Assembly: GCA_963714205.1 (NCBI GenBank)
Contig: CAVQNQ010000004.1
Span: forward strand, 372,001-436,000
Length of the DNA stretch: 64,000 bases
Reading direction: 5' to 3'
From: CAVQNQ01 sp963714205
GTDB lineage: Bacteria; Acidobacteriota; Terriglobia; Bryobacterales; Bryobacteraceae
Positions 54,591-63,724 of the stretch are shown in pieces. Below the pieces are notes generated by a model. That model saw only the letters and a list, made by a program, of their open reading frames with translations. It ran no database searches and had not been told where the DNA came from. How positions within the stretch are numbered: the stretch's first letter is position 1; each line of letters begins with the position of its first letter. The position numbers and the translations under genes are program-made.

Positions 54591-56228
54591 TCACGGCTCG
54601 AACTTGACAGGAACGGAAACGTCAAAACCAGCGCGCTTAAGCTGATCGATATTTCGGATCACGGTTCCCCCGATCTTGACGTTCTTGAACAGGATCGGAC
54701 CGACGTTCTTCCCCGTCAGCAGGCTGGGCCGGGTTGGGCGATAGAAAGTGCAGTTCTCGAAAACAAAGTTCGTCAAGGGCGACTCCCCGGCGTCGATCCA
54801 GATATGCCCGCCATCACTTTCGAACGTGCAGTTGACAAACCGTACATCGTCGCTAGGATAAGCTTTGGCGATTCCGCGGCCCTCGGGATACGCCCGTCCC
54901 GTCCAATAGCGGGGCGAAAGCTGAAACCAGATGGCGTAATCGACCGTGTTGCTGACGAAGTGCACATCTTCGAAACGCATGTGCTTGACGGACGCGCCGC
55001 CGCCATACCCGGTGCCCACGCCGGTATCGTAGGTGTAATTCACAAATCCCTTCACCACGATATCCTCGAGGCCGGCGGAGGCGTCTCTGCTTCCGTAAAG
55101 CGCCCAGGTATCGTCCATGCCCATCGCAAACCCGTCCTCGATCAGGATGTGTTTACTGGTGCCGGTTAAGTCATAGATATCGTCGTGGTGTTGCCGCTTG
55201 CGGTTCACGATCTTGATATTCCTGGTGGTGAAATGATCGGTGTCGGTGACGTGCACGGTCCACTCGGCGGACCGGAGCAGCAGCAGATCCTGGAAAGTAA
55301 TGTTACGGCTGTTGCTGATCAGATAGCCCCTGGCTCCCTGGCCATGAGGATCGTTCACGATCCCATCTTCGTCTCTCGCGCGTCCGTCGGATGTGTCAGG
55401 CGCGAAGTCATACCATAGCTTGGGATAGCCCTGCATGTCGATGGCGCCTCGTCCCATCAAGCCGGCATTCTCGACATGGTCGAAGATAACTTGGGCCCGG
55501 AGCGGCCTCCCCCGGGCAGGCGCGCCGGGAGGCGCGGGCACGGAGGTGTAATCTGCAATCTTACCGGTCCCCTTGATCAGGGCGCCCGCGTCCACGTAAA
55601 GCTTGACGTTGCTCTTCATGAATAGTGTGCCCGCCATATAGACGCCGCCCGTGGGGAAATAGAGCACGCCGCCACCCGGTTTGGCGGAGACGTCGCTGAT
55701 GGCCTGATTGATTTTCGCGGTCTCTACCGTCTTACCCGTATTGTCAACCTTGTAGTCCATGATGTTGACCACGTTCGGATCGCCGAGTTTGGGAGGATCC
55801 TTCTCGGGCGGCTCGGCGAACAGCATCAAGCCGGCTGCGCCGAAGGACGGCGCTTCGTTGGGGAACACGAGGAGATAACGTGGCCGGTCGAGATCGAAGC
55901 TGCAAGTATTCCCGCTGATCTGCGGCTGGATGTCGTAAGCCAGCGGCCTGATGTCGCAGGTGAGCACATTCATCTCACCGACGAGATTAGTGACCGTGAC
56001 GTGGACCTTTCCGGTCATGGAAAAACTGGCATAATCCATCCATTGGAATTGATCGTAGGTCAGAAACCGATACATAAACACCGGCTGACCGTCCACGGTC
56101 ACCTTATAGGCCGGGCTCGGCTTCGCGCCCGGGTATGGGGGGTAGGGCGTGACGGCGGCGAAGCTCGCCATCGACCACAGCATTGGAAGCCATACGATTG
56201 AGCGTTCCAGCAATCTGCATCTCTTCAC
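54591..56228 (-). CDS. Exported GH28-like right-handed beta-helix glycoside hydrolase
   Basis: 545 residues with a signal peptide (RSIVWLPMLWSMASFAAVTP). An N-terminal beta domain (VTVDGQPVFMYRFLTYDQFQ, YASFSMTGKVHVTVTNLVGE) precedes the beta helix, entered by NIMDYKVDNTGKTVETAKIN and GGGVLYFPTGGVYMAGTLFM. Helix coils include NSRNITFQDLLLLRSAEWTV, KIVNRKRQHHDDIYDLTGTS with the acidic pair DD (about 359-360), FAMGMDDTWALYGSRD with a second pair, and FVNCTFESDGGHIWID. GH28 polygalacturonases use three aspartates in such positions. Pectin or a related polymer is the likely target; GH49/GH-beta-helix relatives remain possible. It forms an operon with the SGNH hydrolase. Confidence 0.75.
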   Translation of the reverse strand: MKRCRLLERSIVWLPMLWSMASFAAVTPYPPYPGAKPSPAYKVTVDGQPVFMYRFLTYDQFQWMDYASFSMTGKVHVTVTNLVGEMNVLTCDIRPLAYDIQPQISGNTCSFDLDRPRYLLVFPNEAPSFGAAGLMLFAEPPEKDPPKLGDPNVVNIMDYKVDNTGKTVETAKINQAISDVSAKPGGGVLYFPTGGVYMAGTLFMKSNVKLYVDAGALIKGTGKIADYTSVPAPPGAPARGRPLRAQVIFDHVENAGLMGRGAIDMQGYPKLWYDFAPDTSDGRARDEDGIVNDPHGQGARGYLISNSRNITFQDLLLLRSAEWTVHVTDTDHFTTRNIKIVNRKRQHHDDIYDLTGTSKHILIEDGFAMGMDDTWALYGSRDASAGLEDIVVKGFVNYTYDTGVGTGYGGGASVKHMRFEDVHFVSNTVDYAIWFQLSPRYWTGRAYPEGRGIAKAYPSDDVRFVNCTFESDGGHIWIDAGESPLTNFVFENCTFYRPTRPSLLTGKNVGPILFKNVKIGGTVIRNIDQLKRAGFDVSVPVKFEP

Positions 56229-56303
56229 GTTCGCCTCCTCTAAACCAGAACCGCCATCGGAAAGACCTACTAAAGTAGCATTTTCGCTGGAGCGCCGGTA
56301 GCG

Positions 56304-57860
56304 TCAATCGTGCTTCGAGGGAGACGCCCTAAAACCGAGCGCCGCAAGGAGAGTCTCGCCCGATGGCGATCCCAGCCCGGTGCAGGCATCCCACCCCGGA
56401 GCCGCCGAAAACGAGCCGTTCGATCCCTGCGTGATGTCGTGGAATGCTTTTGTTGAAGCGCCAAGCTTGTAAAGGGCCGGCTGGAGGAAGCCCACGGGTT
56501 TCCCGAGTTTCTCATTGAGCAGCGCGATCAGGCCGCTCCACAGCGGGGCTACCGCGCTGGTGCCGCCGATCACCATGCCCGATCCATCCACCAGCACCTC
56601 GTACCCCGATTGCGGATCGGCATCCCCGGCAACATCTGGCACGCCGCGGCCGCCGGCCGAGGGAGGGATCACGCCCGCCCCCGCCTGCCACGAGGGCAGC
56701 GCAAACTGCACGCTGAAACCTCCGCCCGTCGCGCCTCCATCAGGGCCATCGTTCCAGACAGTCTCGCTCGATATCGTCCCGTTGGCGCTTTGCAGGCGCG
56801 TCCCTCCGCAAGCCAGAACGTGCGGGCTGGAGGCCGGAAAATCCACATGGTTCGCCCCGTCGGCAACCCCGTCGCTCGATCCATCGTCGCCGGCCGCCGC
56901 GCAGACAGTCACACCCAGCAGGGCGGCGTCCCGCGCGGCGGCATCGAGCGCCGTCATCGCCTGTCCCGTCCAACTCGATTCCGGCCCGCCCCAACTGATC
57001 GAGATCACCGAGGGCTTGTGCGTTGCGTCGTGAATCGCCGTGGTGAGCGCATCCTGAAAGCCCCGTGAGGTATTGGGCGCAAAGTAGACCACGATCCGCG
57101 CGCCCGGCGCGACCGCCCCCGCCACCTCGATATCCAGAAGCACTTCTCCATCGGCGCTATCGGCGGTGGTCGGCTGGTTCTGCCCTTTGTCCACCGATAC
57201 CGCGACTACCGTGGGTTCCTTCACGCCGATCTCGGGGAAGTAGGTGGCGAGGTCCGCCGCGCGATAGCCGCCGCCCAGCTCGAGAATCCCGATGGTTTGT
57301 CCCTGGCCGTCAACGTCCAGCGGGAACTGGTACAACTCGGCAACCTGCCGCGGCGAATACGCGACCGCCTTAGGCGTACTCGCTCTCGCGTTCGCGCAGC
57401 GCACGCGGAAATGCGGCTTGGCTTGCGGCCGGTCGTCCAGCCCAAGCACCGCCTCGATCGATGGCGCCAGTTCGGCCGGAACGTGGATGGCGCCCGTGCG
57501 CGCCCGGTATTGCTGGCCCTCCTGTTCGTAGCGCTCGAACGGAACCTCGAAGGCCTTCGACATGTCGGCCGCGCTTCCTTCCAGCCTGACCGTGCGCCGC
57601 TCAGGGGCGATTTCGACCACCCTCAAGTTGTGCTCTTTAGCGAATGCCTCGACCCGCTCGATGGCGGCCGGATCCGCGCCGTACGCGGCGGCAAACTCTT
57701 CCCGTGACAGGACGGCTCCGCCCGCGTGAGGCGTCTCGACGCGCGCCTTCGGTTTGAGAATCACGGAAACTTCGACGGCCTCGTCATCCACAACATCGCC
57801 TACGCGTGTGCCCGCCGGATGCCGCTCGCTGCCAGGGAGCGGCACTTTTTTGCTGTCCAT
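56304..57860 (-). CDS. S53 family serine-carboxyl peptidase (pro-kumamolisin type)
   Basis: 518 residues from ATG 57860 (MDSKKVPLPGSER), with GGGAGGGGAAG just upstream. An N-terminal pro-domain (VEVSVILKPKARVE, then AFAKEHNLRVVEIAPERRTV, ARTGAIHVPAELAPSIEAVL) is followed by the peptidase. The active-site pair is E239 and D243 (DGEVLLDIEVAG), the oxyanion Asp is about 325 (AAGDDGSSDG), and Ser435 lies in GGTSAVAPLW. The Ca2+ site starts at D475 (HDITQGSNG). No signal peptide is seen, though kumamolisins elsewhere are also exported without a classic one. It should act as an acid endopeptidase after self-cleavage of the pro-part. Confidence 0.92.
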   Translation of the reverse strand: MDSKKVPLPGSERHPAGTRVGDVVDDEAVEVSVILKPKARVETPHAGGAVLSREEFAAAYGADPAAIERVEAFAKEHNLRVVEIAPERRTVRLEGSAADMSKAFEVPFERYEQEGQQYRARTGAIHVPAELAPSIEAVLGLDDRPQAKPHFRVRCANARASTPKAVAYSPRQVAELYQFPLDVDGQGQTIGILELGGGYRAADLATYFPEIGVKEPTVVAVSVDKGQNQPTTADSADGEVLLDIEVAGAVAPGARIVVYFAPNTSRGFQDALTTAIHDATHKPSVISISWGGPESSWTGQAMTALDAAARDAALLGVTVCAAAGDDGSSDGVADGANHVDFPASSPHVLACGGTRLQSANGTISSETVWNDGPDGGATGGGFSVQFALPSWQAGAGVIPPSAGGRGVPDVAGDADPQSGYEVLVDGSGMVIGGTSAVAPLWSGLIALLNEKLGKPVGFLQPALYKLGASTKAFHDITQGSNGSFSAAPGWDACTGLGSPSGETLLAALGFRASPSKHD

Positions 57861-57881
57861 GAACTTCCCCTCCCGGCAGCG

Positions 57882-57887
57882 ATTATA
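57882..57887 (-). promoter_or_regulatory. Putative -10 box for the S53 peptidase gene
   Basis: On the minus strand TATAAT lies about 22 nt before the start codon at 57860, with the strong ribosome site between. No good -35 is seen. The sequence GATTATAATA is nearly symmetric, so it could also serve the plus strand. Confidence 0.35.
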
Positions 57888-58025
57888 ATATGCGTACGAA
57901 TGGCCGCCGCCGGGCAAATCCCGTTATGCCGGGCGCTCCATTCGCGTTTGCCCGCACGCCGGCAAGGGGTTGCACCGATTTCGCGGTTTGCTGGAATCCA
58001 AAGTCACTGAGCAGTTGGAGGATCG

Positions 58026-58475
58026 ATGAAAAACGTACTTTTGACGCTGTTGCTTTCGGCCGCTTCGGGGCCGCTGCTGGCCCAGGGCGCCCCTCCGCAG
58101 GGCGGTCCCAACCAGCCTTACGACATGGAGTATTACTACAAGGTCCAATGGGGTCATCAGCAGGAATTCCGCCAGCTTTTCCTCAAGAACCACTACCCGC
58201 TGCTCCTGAAGGAAGCCGAAAGCGGCCGCATCCTTTCGGTGAAAATCGAGGAGCCGGCCAACCACATGACCGAGGATGCGCGCTGGGACTACCGCGTCAC
58301 CATCCGCTTCAAAAACTCGACCGTGGCGACCACCGCCAACCCCGATGAAGAGCGCCTGATCAAGCAGCTCTGGCCCGACCAGCAGACTTACCAGCGCGAG
58401 GAGCAGCGGCGCTTCGAAATCCTGCTGGCCCACTGGGATCTCCCGGTGACCGACACCACGCCCGCCAAGAAATAG
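58026..58475 (+). CDS. Small exported protein of unknown function
   Basis: 149 residues with signal peptide MKNVLLTLLLSAASGPLLAQ and a good GGAGG site six bases ahead. The mature part is acidic and helix-rich with aromatic spots (DMEYYYKVQWGHQQEFRQLF, HWDLPVTDTTPAKK), and a central strand-like region KTVKIEEPANHMTEDARWDY-type (SVKIEEPANHMTEDARWDYR). I recognise no family; similar small periplasmic proteins are found in acidobacteria. It lies 41 bp before pgk on the same strand. Confidence 0.75.
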   Translation: MKNVLLTLLLSAASGPLLAQGAPPQGGPNQPYDMEYYYKVQWGHQQEFRQLFLKNHYPLLLKEAESGRILSVKIEEPANHMTEDARWDYRVTIRFKNSTVATTANPDEERLIKQLWPDQQTYQREEQRRFEILLAHWDLPVTDTTPAKK

Positions 58476-58528
58476 GCCGGCGCCCGGGCCGTGCTACTCT
58501 CAGACTTAAACCACTTGTGAGAGCCGAC

Positions 58529-59707
58529 ATGTCCTATCTATCGATTCGCGATCTCGACCTCAACGGGAAACGGGTTTTCATCCGCGTGGATTTCAACGTG
58601 CCGATGCAGAAGAACGAGCAGGGCGCGATGGAAATCACCAGCGACAAGCGCATCAAGGCGTCGCTCCCGACCATCCAGTACGCGCTCGAGCACGGGGCCG
58701 GTGTCATCCTGGCCTCGCACCTCGGCCGTCCCAAGGGCAAGCCGAATCCGGAGATGAGCCTGAAGCCGGCCGCCCAACGCCTGGAGGAGCTGCTGGGCCG
58801 CCCGGTGAAGATGGCGCCCGATTGCGTCGGCCCCGAAGTGGAAGCCATGAAGCCTGCTCCGGGCGAAGTGCTGCTGCTTGAGAACCTGCGCTTCCACCCC
58901 GAGGAAGAGAAGAACGATCCGGCGTTCTCCAAGAAGCTGGCGTCCCTCTGCGACGTTTACGTCAACGACGCCTTCGGCTCCGCGCACCGCGCGCACGCCT
59001 CGACCGAGGGCATGATCAAGTTCGTTCCCACGGCCGCCGCCGGCCTGCTGATGGAGCAGGAACTGAAGTACCTGGGGATGGCCACCACCAATCCGGCCCG
59101 TCCTTGCGTGGCCATTCTGGGCGGCGCCAAAGTTTCCGACAAGATCGAGGTCATCGAGAACCTCGGCAAGATTGTGGACAAGCTGCTGATCGGCGGCGCC
59201 ATGGCCTACACATTCCTCAAGGCGCAGGGCCTGCCCACGGGCAAGTCGCTGGTGGAGGAAGACAAGGTCGATCTGGCCAAGAAGCTTCTGGACGAGATGG
59301 GCGCCAAGCTCATGCTGCCGGTGGATCACGTGGTGGTCTCGGAGATCGCGCCCGGCGCGCCGAACGAAGCCGTGGCCACGATTCCGGACGGCAAGATCGC
59401 CGTGGATATCGGACCTAAGACCATCGCGGAGTATTCCAAGGTAATCGCCGGCGCCAAGACCGTGATCTGGAACGGCCCCATGGGCATCTTCGAGAAGCCG
59501 CCCTTCGACAAAGGCACCGTAGCGCTGGCCAAGGCCGTAGCCGCCTCGGGCGCCATTTCGGTGGTAGGCGGCGGCGATTCCGAGAAGGCCATCAAAGCCG
59601 CCGGCGTCACCAGCAAGATCACGCACGTCTCCACGGGAGGCGGGGCGTCGCTGGAGTTCCTGGCGGGAATTCAGCTTCCCGGCGTGGCAGCGCTGGAGGC
59701 TAAGTAG
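58529..59707 (+). CDS. pgk: Phosphoglycerate kinase
   Basis: 392 residues from ATG 58529; a GTG four codons earlier is less likely. It makes ATP in glycolysis from 1,3-bisphosphoglycerate. Diagnostic parts are KRVFIRVDFNVPMQ, ASHLGRPKGKPNPEMSL, LLLENLRFHPEEEKNDPAFS, VNDAFGSAHRAHAST, PCVAILGGAKVSDKIEVIEN, VIWNGPMGIFEKPPFDKGT, GGGDSEKAI and HVSTGGGASLEFLAG. All substrate and nucleotide contacts are standard. Confidence 0.97.
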   Translation: MSYLSIRDLDLNGKRVFIRVDFNVPMQKNEQGAMEITSDKRIKASLPTIQYALEHGAGVILASHLGRPKGKPNPEMSLKPAAQRLEELLGRPVKMAPDCVGPEVEAMKPAPGEVLLLENLRFHPEEEKNDPAFSKKLASLCDVYVNDAFGSAHRAHASTEGMIKFVPTAAAGLLMEQELKYLGMATTNPARPCVAILGGAKVSDKIEVIENLGKIVDKLLIGGAMAYTFLKAQGLPTGKSLVEEDKVDLAKKLLDEMGAKLMLPVDHVVVSEIAPGAPNEAVATIPDGKIAVDIGPKTIAEYSKVIAGAKTVIWNGPMGIFEKPPFDKGTVALAKAVAASGAISVVGGGDSEKAIKAAGVTSKITHVSTGGGASLEFLAGIQLPGVAALEAK

Positions 59708-59997
59708 GGCAGCGCCGCCCCTAGCGCTCAGAGGGCTTGTGATCGCCTTGAGGTATTCCGGCGTGGAATGGGTGGATCTCTCTCGCAAGTTAGAGATCGG
59801 CGAGCTTGTTTCACAAGTCGGGCCGGTCACGGCCTGTTCGAAGATCCACAACGCCTACCTGATCGAACTGACTCGACCGGTCCGTAGTTTCTCCACCCGC
59901 TCGCGGGGTAGCCATACCACTATACGGCACAGCCTGGAAATTTGACAGCAAGACCGCACGCAAGAAGTTCGGTTACAATAGCAAATCTTTCAAGCGG
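59708..59997. other. Non-coding stretch after pgk
   Basis: No convincing gene. GGGCAGCGCCGCCC at 59707-59720 could form a small stem just after the pgk stop but has no T-run, so a terminator is unproven. A TTGACA (59942) and a TACAAT (59974) occur but are 26 nt apart, too far for one promoter. Confidence 0.4.
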
Positions 59998-60195
59998 TCA
60001 AAGACCTAGCGCAGTGCCTAACTCCTGCCACGCAGCCCCAATCGAGTCCACAATCTGCATAGTAAAGGACCTGAGCCTGTATCTCTCGCGCCGACACTGC
60101 CTGCATAGAACAGAGTCGCCGTGAACCTTCCAGCCGCGCGGCAGTCGCGCCCGCATTCTGCGCCGTCCGCAAAAACCGCAAGAGCGTTGTAACAT
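59998..60195 (-). CDS. Possible small zinc-ribbon protein
   Basis: A 65-residue reading from ATG 60195: MLQRSCGFCGRRRMRARLPR then GWKVHGDSVLCRQCRRERYR and LRSFTMQIVDSIGAAWQEL. Two CxxC pairs (CGFC and CRQC) 22 residues apart suggest one bound zinc. The peptide looks ordered and unlike a chance frame, and I think similar short proteins exist in acidobacteria, but I cannot name a family. It ends abruptly after ELGTALGL, which might be truncation. It lies between pgk and the receptor gene, 52 bp beyond the receptor stop. Confidence 0.4.
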   Translation of the reverse strand: MLQRSCGFCGRRRMRARLPRGWKVHGDSVLCRQCRRERYRLRSFTMQIVDSIGAAWQELGTALGL

Positions 60196-60247
60196 AGGCC
60201 GCCCACGGCGCGCAGCAACAGAGCCGCGCCGATGCAATCCGTCGTCG

Positions 60248-63200
60248 TCAGAAGTCGGCCCTCAATGCGAGTTGCCCGGTGCGATTGCCTCCCGATCCCT
60301 GGGGCAGCGCGGACTGTAAGACGCCGAAGGAGGGACTACTGATATTCATCGCGGGCGGCGCGAAGTTAGTGTGATTGAACGCGTTTGTGAATGTGGCTTC
60401 GAAGCGGACGTGAAACCGCTCCCCAACGTTGAAGCGCTTGGCGAGGCCCATGTCCACGTCGATCATGTGCGGTCCCTCCAGGATACCGACACCGCAGCTT
60501 CCAAAGCGTCCGGCGTCGGCTGGCGGCAAAGCGAAGGCACTGGGGTTGAAGAACTGCTGAGACGTCTGGTTTGCGTATGGGTTTCCAACGCAATCCGGCC
60601 GCGCGATGGCCCCGCCAGTTGTTCGCACGATCATGTTGGTATTCGATTGATCGTCGGTCGCCGGCATTGTGGGCGTCAGCCACTGGCCGGTCTGTATCGT
60701 CGTCACCGTGTTGAGAGTCCAGCCTTCAATCACTGGGTTCAAGAAATGGGGTCCCAGCCAAGCCTGCCCTTTCCCGAACGGCAGCTGGTATGTGCCGGCG
60801 AGGAAAAAGCGCTGCCGCGGCATTCCCACCACGTTGCCGCGGTCGTACTTGATGTTGTAGCGGTCGGCAATGATCACGGCATACGGCTCTTCACCCGCAT
60901 AGGCGGAGGGCGCGTCGCTGCTTTGCGCATCGCTGATATTCTTCGCGAAAGTGTAGTTTGCCTGGAACGTCACCCCGTGCGACGCTCTATGTGTGAACTC
61001 GACAGTATCCGCCTGATAGCTCTGGGTCCCAATACTCTCCGAATTCATCAATATATTCCAGTTCTGGTAAGGCGCACGGGGATCTACGACTGAGTATCCG
61101 TTGTTCGGAACGGTGTAAGGGGTCGTGCTCGCCGGAACTTGGTTCAGATCTACGGTGATGGGAAGATGGTAGCTTTCCTGGCCGGTGTAACTCAACCGGA
61201 CCGTCGTGCTGGGTGTCACTTCGCGTTCCACGGTCAGGTTCCATTGCGCCGACGAAGGATCCTTCCAGTGCGGATTGTTTCCCTCCTCGAAGTTGCCGCC
61301 GCCTATAGCTGCCGGCGCACCGACGGGGGACGTTCGCGGAAACTGGAATTGCGGAACGCCATCGGTGAAATAGTTGTTGTAGGTAACCAGATCTGAAAGC
61401 GCGATGATGCCACTGTTGAAGGATGTGGGGCCAAGAGTCGACATAGTGTAGACGCCAAAGCCGGCGCGAATGACCGTCTTGCTGTTGTTGAATGGACGGT
61501 AGGCTATACTCACGCGTGGGTCAAAATCGCGCCAATTCCAATACCGAAGGCCCTGAGGAAGCCCCGCCTGGCTCGCCGTCTCGATGTTCGAACACGGCAG
61601 CAACGGGCTTCTGTCCGGAAGCGAACAGGCGTTGAATCCTTGAAGAAATCCAGTGTACAACTGCTGGTAGACAGAATTGTTCGCGATGAAGTGATAGAAT
61701 TTGTCCGGAACGACGACAGTGACGCCGGTCGCCGTCGGAAGAATGGTGGCGAGATCGCCGTTGGTTTCGACAAAGGGCGGAAGCAATTCCCACCGTAAAC
61801 CGTAATTGACCGTGAGATGGCTGTTTACCTGCCAGGTGTCCTGGCCGTAAACGCCCCAGTGGTAAGTGTGCGCGTCCATTTGTGGGCCGATGGCCGCAAA
61901 AAAAGACGGGTTCGGCAAACCGAGAAGGAAATCGCCGTAGGAGTAGTTTGTCAGGTTCCCGCTGAAAGTGAAGTTGCCATAGTCGTCGGACGGCGAGAAG
62001 TACATGAGGGCGTTATAACGCTGTCTGCGGATATCCAGACCAATTCGGAAAGTATGCCTGCCCTGAATGCGAGTGAGATTGTCGGTGAGTTCGACGGTTC
62101 CTGAAATCGTCTGTCCCACCCGGTCCTGCCCGATCGAGGTAATGGTGCCGTCGGCGAAATTGAAGGTCGGGAAAGTAGAAGCCGTGGGATGCGAGGCGAG
62201 GTCCACACCGTCATCGATGATCAGGCCCAGTTGAGATATGGCCTGTGTCCCCTGGATGGGGAATGTGTCGTTTTCGTTGAAATTTGTGAAGCCAAAGCGG
62301 AATTCATTTAACCAACGGGGCGTGATCGAATAATTGTAGGAAACCACCAGGCTGCGATTCTGTTCCCGGGCGTGGTCAGGCGGCAGAAAATTATTTGCCG
62401 GGGAAATGACGCCGGCGTCGTTAGACAACGTGTAGTCGACGTTCTTAAAGCTGAATCGCGCATAGATCTGCTGTTTGGACGTGATGTTGTGATCCAGCCG
62501 CGCGTCAAACCCGTTGGAGCTCGACGGGATCGGCACCAGAGTCTGATAGTTGTACGACGGGTTAATTACGCCAATGTTGGCGTTGGGCAGGGGATAGTAA
62601 TTATTCAGCAGCGACTGAGCCACGGGATTAATACACGCCTGGCACGAGCCGGTCGGAATCGTGTTATTCGGAAAGGGCGTGCCCGTGAAGGGATTCATCA
62701 CAGGCAATCCGGATGCGGCAACCAGATCGCTTAAATTGCCGTTCCTCTCCGCCGCCGTCGGCACCAGAAGCTGTTCGGGGTAGGACTGCGTTTTTCGGTT
62801 CCCCTCATAATCCGCGAAGAAAAATGTTTTGTCTTTTCCATGGTACAGTCCAGGGATCGTGACAGGGCCGCCCAAACTGCCGCCGAAAGTGTTGAAGCTC
62901 TTGGGCGCCTTCGTGCCGAAATTGAGAACGGTGGCATCCAGCGCCCTATTTTGAAAATACTCATACACGCTGCCGTGCAAGCGGTTCGTTCCACTCTTGG
63001 TGATGAAGGTTACATCGCCGAGCTGGGCGAATTCCGCATTGTTGTTGAACGCCGTGACTTTCATCTCGGCGATTCCTTCCATAGACGGGTACGCATCCTG
63101 CAGCGCACCGTTGAGGCGCACGTTGGCCGTTGAGACTCCATCCACGGAGAAGCCCACTTGAGCCGCCGTCGCCCCGCCTACGGCAAAGTTCCCCTGCGAG

Positions 63201-63724
63201 TCCTTCGTCACGGAGGGAGATACGGCCAGGGCCGCCAGGGGGCTGCTGGACACGGCACGGGAGTTGATCGGCAGTTGGGTTATGTCGGCGTTGATCTTGG
63301 AGTCGGTAAGTGTGGCGTTTTCGGTGTTCACAGCCGCGGCCTCCGCGACCACCTCAATCTGCTGCGTGGTGCCCGCCACAGCCAGCTTTAGATCCAGACG
63401 AATGTCTTGTCTTGCCGCCAGCTCCACTGAACCGGCTATGGAATTGGCGAAACCATCTTTCGCCGCCGTCACACGATAGTGTCCCGGCTTGAGATTTTCG
63501 AAGAGGTAACTTCCCGAGCCGTCACTGAGGGTGGCGAGGTCCGTATTCTCATCGACATTATGAAGCATCATGGCAGCCTGTGGCACGGCCGCGCCGGTTT
63601 GGTCCTGTGTCGTGCCGCGGATACTGCCAAAGGTGGACTGAGCCAGGTTTGTGGTCGGGTTTATCAATAACCATCCAAGAGCACAGACCGCAAAGGCCGA
63701 TTGTCTAATCGTTTGAGCGTTCAT
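60248..63724 (-). CDS. TonB-dependent outer-membrane receptor with carboxypeptidase-regulatory domain (intact)
   Basis: 1,158 residues from ATG 63724 (MNAQTIRQSAFAVCALGWLL) with GAGGAGC seven bases ahead. Order: signal peptide; regulatory-like domain (FGSIRGTTQDQTGAAVPQAA, GSYLFENLKPGHYRVTAAKD); plug (ITQLPINSRAVSSSPLAALA, FSVDGVSTANVRLNG, FAQLGDVTFITKSGTNRLHG); and a large beta barrel (TFFFADYEGNRKTQSYPEQL, VNSHLTVNYGLRWELLPPFV, PFNNSKTVIRAGFGVYT) that ends FEATFTNAFNHTNF ... GNRTGQLALRADF. It should import or bind a large ligand such as an oligosaccharide with TonB energy. It is the only one of three such genes in the window that is whole. Confidence 0.93.
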   Translation of the reverse strand: MNAQTIRQSAFAVCALGWLLINPTTNLAQSTFGSIRGTTQDQTGAAVPQAAMMLHNVDENTDLATLSDGSGSYLFENLKPGHYRVTAAKDGFANSIAGSVELAARQDIRLDLKLAVAGTTQQIEVVAEAAAVNTENATLTDSKINADITQLPINSRAVSSSPLAALAVSPSVTKDSQGNFAVGGATAAQVGFSVDGVSTANVRLNGALQDAYPSMEGIAEMKVTAFNNNAEFAQLGDVTFITKSGTNRLHGSVYEYFQNRALDATVLNFGTKAPKSFNTFGGSLGGPVTIPGLYHGKDKTFFFADYEGNRKTQSYPEQLLVPTAAERNGNLSDLVAASGLPVMNPFTGTPFPNNTIPTGSCQACINPVAQSLLNNYYPLPNANIGVINPSYNYQTLVPIPSSSNGFDARLDHNITSKQQIYARFSFKNVDYTLSNDAGVISPANNFLPPDHAREQNRSLVVSYNYSITPRWLNEFRFGFTNFNENDTFPIQGTQAISQLGLIIDDGVDLASHPTASTFPTFNFADGTITSIGQDRVGQTISGTVELTDNLTRIQGRHTFRIGLDIRRQRYNALMYFSPSDDYGNFTFSGNLTNYSYGDFLLGLPNPSFFAAIGPQMDAHTYHWGVYGQDTWQVNSHLTVNYGLRWELLPPFVETNGDLATILPTATGVTVVVPDKFYHFIANNSVYQQLYTGFLQGFNACSLPDRSPLLPCSNIETASQAGLPQGLRYWNWRDFDPRVSIAYRPFNNSKTVIRAGFGVYTMSTLGPTSFNSGIIALSDLVTYNNYFTDGVPQFQFPRTSPVGAPAAIGGGNFEEGNNPHWKDPSSAQWNLTVEREVTPSTTVRLSYTGQESYHLPITVDLNQVPASTTPYTVPNNGYSVVDPRAPYQNWNILMNSESIGTQSYQADTVEFTHRASHGVTFQANYTFAKNISDAQSSDAPSAYAGEEPYAVIIADRYNIKYDRGNVVGMPRQRFFLAGTYQLPFGKGQAWLGPHFLNPVIEGWTLNTVTTIQTGQWLTPTMPATDDQSNTNMIVRTTGGAIARPDCVGNPYANQTSQQFFNPSAFALPPADAGRFGSCGVGILEGPHMIDVDMGLAKRFNVGERFHVRFEATFTNAFNHTNFAPPAMNISSPSFGVLQSALPQGSGGNRTGQLALRADF

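Noticed and set aside
59739..59945. A 68-codon plus-strand frame after pgk.
   Set aside because: It has some ordered stretches (LRYSGVEWVDLSRK) but no family resemblance and only a weak GTG start. Not enough to call.
59942..59979. A promoter made of TTGACA and TACAAT.
   Set aside because: The two boxes are 26 nt apart; 16-18 nt would be needed.
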